Below are positions 24,539 through 25,886 of a stretch of DNA of 25,886 bases, in pieces; the first letter of the stretch is position 1; every line of letters starts with the position of its first letter. The stretch lies in NCBI GenBank assembly GCA_905208455.1, contig CAJLPK010000015.1, positions 1 to 25,886 of the forward strand, given 5' to 3'. The DNA comes from an uncultured Bacillota bacterium (GTDB taxonomy: Bacteria > Bacillota > Clostridia > Christensenellales > QAND01). The notes beneath the pieces are model-generated. The model was not told the origin of the DNA. It did no database searches and was given only the letters and a program-made list of their open reading frames with translations. The position numbers were made by a program, and so were the translations under genes.

Positions 24539-24778
24539 ATGAGTGCAATTGGTTTAATCGCAATCGGTGCCGGCATTGCTGTTTTGGCTGGGCTGGGCGC
24601 CGGATTGGGTATGGGTATCGCCACAAGCAAGGCAGTAGAGGCTGTCGGCCGCCAACCGGAAGCACAGGGAAAAATCAATTCCGTGCTTTTACTGGGTCTG
24701 GTCTTAGCAGAATCCACAGCAATCTATGGGTTTGTTGTCGCGCTGTTGATCATGTTTGTTTTGGGCGGTAAGGCATAA
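24539..24778 (+). CDS. atpE: ATP synthase F0 subunit c
   Basis: This 79-aa hairpin proteolipid builds the rotor ring. Two helices flank the polar loop GRQPEAQGK (38-45). The ion-binding carboxylate is Glu58 in LAESTAIYGF, with Ser59, Thr60 and Tyr63 behind it, the side chains that form the sodium site in Ilyobacter. The position of the Ilyobacter first-helix Gln ligand (Gln32) is Met25 here (GLGMG). Ion specificity, proton or sodium, is therefore unclear. AAAGGAGG lies about ten bases before the ATG; atpB ends 31 bp upstream. Confidence 0.97.
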   Translation: MSAIGLIAIGAGIAVLAGLGAGLGMGIATSKAVEAVGRQPEAQGKINSVLLLGLVLAESTAIYGFVVALLIMFVLGGKA

Positions 24779-24828
24779 CACCTTATCCTTATCTTCTTTA
24801 GACCATTGGCAAAGGAAAGGGATTAGCT

Positions 24829-25311
24829 ATGAACATCGATCTATGGAGTATCGGCTGGCATATGCTGTCGGTATTCTTCCTGGCGTTGCTGTTTAAGCGC
24901 TTTTTATTCAAGCCGGTGCGCGCTTTTATGGATAACAACGCGAAAAAAGTGATGGAAGACCGCCAGCAGCTAGAGGTTGTCAAGCAGGAAATCACCATCC
25001 AGCAAAAACAAGTCAAGGCCCAAAAGGAGGAGCTGCGCGCCCATTCTGCCGAGACATTGACCCGTTCACAAAAGCAGGCGGAAGAGCTTGCCAAGGATGT
25101 AATCGCAACGGCGGAAAAGGAAGCAGATCGGATCCGCCGCCGCGCCGCAGAAGAGGCAGAACAGCTGCGCATCAAGGCCATGGAGGATTCCGAGGAGCGC
25201 ATCGGGTCTCTATCCGTAGAGCTTGCCGGGCGTATTCTCTTGCGTGAAATTAAGAAAGAGGATCATGACCACATGATAGATGCCTTCATCAAAGAGGTCG
25301 CGGAGAAATGA
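24829..25311 (+). CDS. atpF: ATP synthase F0 subunit b
   Basis: Subunit b is the peripheral stalk that holds F1 still against the rotor. The 160-aa protein has one N-terminal membrane helix (about 8-24, WHMLSVFFLALLFKRFLF), then a long, charged amphipathic helix from about 30 to 130 rich in Glu, Lys, Gln and Ala. It ends with SVELAGRILLREIKKEDHDHMIDAFIKEV, the usual b C-terminus that contacts delta. The length is normal. GGAAAGGG precedes the ATG. Its stop overlaps the next start by four bases (ATGA). Confidence 0.95.
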   Translation: MNIDLWSIGWHMLSVFFLALLFKRFLFKPVRAFMDNNAKKVMEDRQQLEVVKQEITIQQKQVKAQKEELRAHSAETLTRSQKQAEELAKDVIATAEKEADRIRRRAAEEAEQLRIKAMEDSEERIGSLSVELAGRILLREIKKEDHDHMIDAFIKEVAEK

Positions 25312-25523
25312 AAGGCTACATCCGTACTGCATATCCTCTTTCGGAAAGCCAGCTTGCCCGGCTAACAGCTGTGTTTTCTAATAAGCTGCATACTCACATT
25401 GATTTTGAAGTGGAGCAAGCACCAGAGCTTCTCTGCGGGCTGGAGGTCACCATTGGCGGCCGTATTTACGAATATAACGTAAAAGATCAGCTCATTGATG
25501 CCATGCAGTTGATGACTACATAA
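25308..25523 (+). CDS. atpH: ATP synthase F1 subunit delta, only the C-terminal domain present
   Basis: The gene encodes 71 aa, where delta normally has about 175-185. The sequence TAYPLSESQLARLTAVFSNK, then LLCGLEVTIGGRIYEYNVKDQL, aligns by eye with the C-terminal quarter of AtpH (in E. coli, SAAALSEQQL...GVIIRAGDMVIDGSVRGRL). The N-terminal six-helix domain that grips the alpha subunits has no counterpart here. The start overlaps the atpF stop (ATGA), and upstream sequence in that frame is fully occupied by a complete atpF, so this is not a frameshift or a misread start. It is followed after 19 bp by atpA. The position between atpF and atpA supports the delta assignment. Confidence 0.82.
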   Translation: MKGYIRTAYPLSESQLARLTAVFSNKLHTHIDFEVEQAPELLCGLEVTIGGRIYEYNVKDQLIDAMQLMTT

Positions 25524-25542
25524 CAAGGGTGGTGAGAATCCT

Positions 25543-25886
25543 ATGGCAAACCAAGGATCAACCGATGTAATCCGCAATAAAGTGGATTCGTTTGAATATA
25601 AACCCCAAATTTCTTCTTTTGGCCATGTCCTTAAAGTCGGGGACGGTATTTTTTGGGCAGATGGCCTGGAGGGCCTGCAGCTCAGCGAGCTGGTGGAACT
25701 GCCCGGAGAGATTTACGGCATGGCGCTGTCGCTGGCAGAAAATTACAATGGCATCGCTTTGCTCAACGGGGAGTATGAGGTAACCGAGGGGATGGAGGTG
25801 CGCGGTACCGGCCATGTCGTCCAGGTTCCTGTTCAGGGTCTGGAAGGCCGTATCGTTGACCCCATCGGGCGCCCGCTCGACGCCCA
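25543..25886 (+). CDS. atpA: ATP synthase F1 subunit alpha, N-terminal 114 residues (cut by window edge)
   Basis: Alpha is the non-catalytic nucleotide-binding F1 subunit. Visible are the N-terminal beta-barrel domain (ISSFGHVLKVGDGIFWADGL, LSLAENYNGIALL) and the segment VPVQGLEGRIVDPIGRPLDA; the Walker A motif lies beyond the edge. GGTGGTGAG stands upstream of the ATG. The N-terminal tail that normally binds delta (STDVIRNKVDSFEY here) is short and lacks the usual EEIS...I motif, which matters given the missing delta N-terminal domain. Confidence 0.97.
   Translation, partial: MANQGSTDVIRNKVDSFEYKPQISSFGHVLKVGDGIFWADGLEGLQLSELVELPGEIYGMALSLAENYNGIALLNGEYEVTEGMEVRGTGHVVQVPVQGLEGRIVDPIGRPLDA

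Noticed and set aside
25200..25320. Frameshift or pseudogene as cause of the short atpH
   Set aside because: All sequence upstream of the short gene codes for a complete subunit b in another frame, so there is no hidden N-terminal delta segment.

Overview
The window looks like chromosomal core DNA of an endospore-forming Clostridia-type Firmicute with moderately high G+C. The basis is the presence of spoVT, strong AGGAGG-type ribosome binding sites, sigma-A-like promoters, and a gene order matching the Bacillus/Clostridium glmU-pth-mfd-spoVT-yabM-yabN-rqcP block. I could not place it to genus. I see no mobile element, CRISPR array, rRNA or tRNA.

Layout. Positions 1-4671 (minus strand) carry rpoC (5' part only) and rpoB, the core RNA polymerase subunits, behind their own promoter and leader and not behind ribosomal protein genes. 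Positions 4974-6641 (minus) hold carD and a PIN/TRAM membrane protein (yacL type) as a two-gene unit with its own promoter. Positions 6707-10036 (minus) form a tightly packed operon: rqcP (S4 RNA-binding), ispF (isoprenoid synthesis), a membrane-anchored predicted beta-propeller of unknown function, and radA. Then come hup (HU protein), yabN/mazG, a SpoVB/YabM-type flippase and spoVT, all minus strand.

Positions 14482-15972 hold a lone plus-strand phosphohexomutase. It shares a bidirectional terminator with a convergent PrsA-like lipoprotein (16042-17526, minus). The minus strand continues with mfd, pth and glmU. A divergent control region of about 360 bp separates glmU from the plus-strand ATP synthase operon: small AtpI-like protein, atpB, atpE, atpF, a very short atpH, and atpA (cut by the window end).

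Most genes are housekeeping. They cover transcription (rpoBC, carD, mfd), DNA repair (radA, mfd), translation quality control (pth, rqcP), cell-wall precursor supply (glmU, flippase), and energy conversion (atp).

The most unusual signals are these. An AtpH (delta) gene is reduced to its C-terminal domain. A perfect ATGCAAA/TTTGCAT inverted repeat plus a half site sits inside the glmU promoter. A roughly 105-residue coiled coil is inserted in the PPIase domain of the PrsA-like protein. Two conserved gene blocks are joined into one operon, with several usual partners absent. Two promoters have a -35 box that contains the stop codon of the preceding gene.
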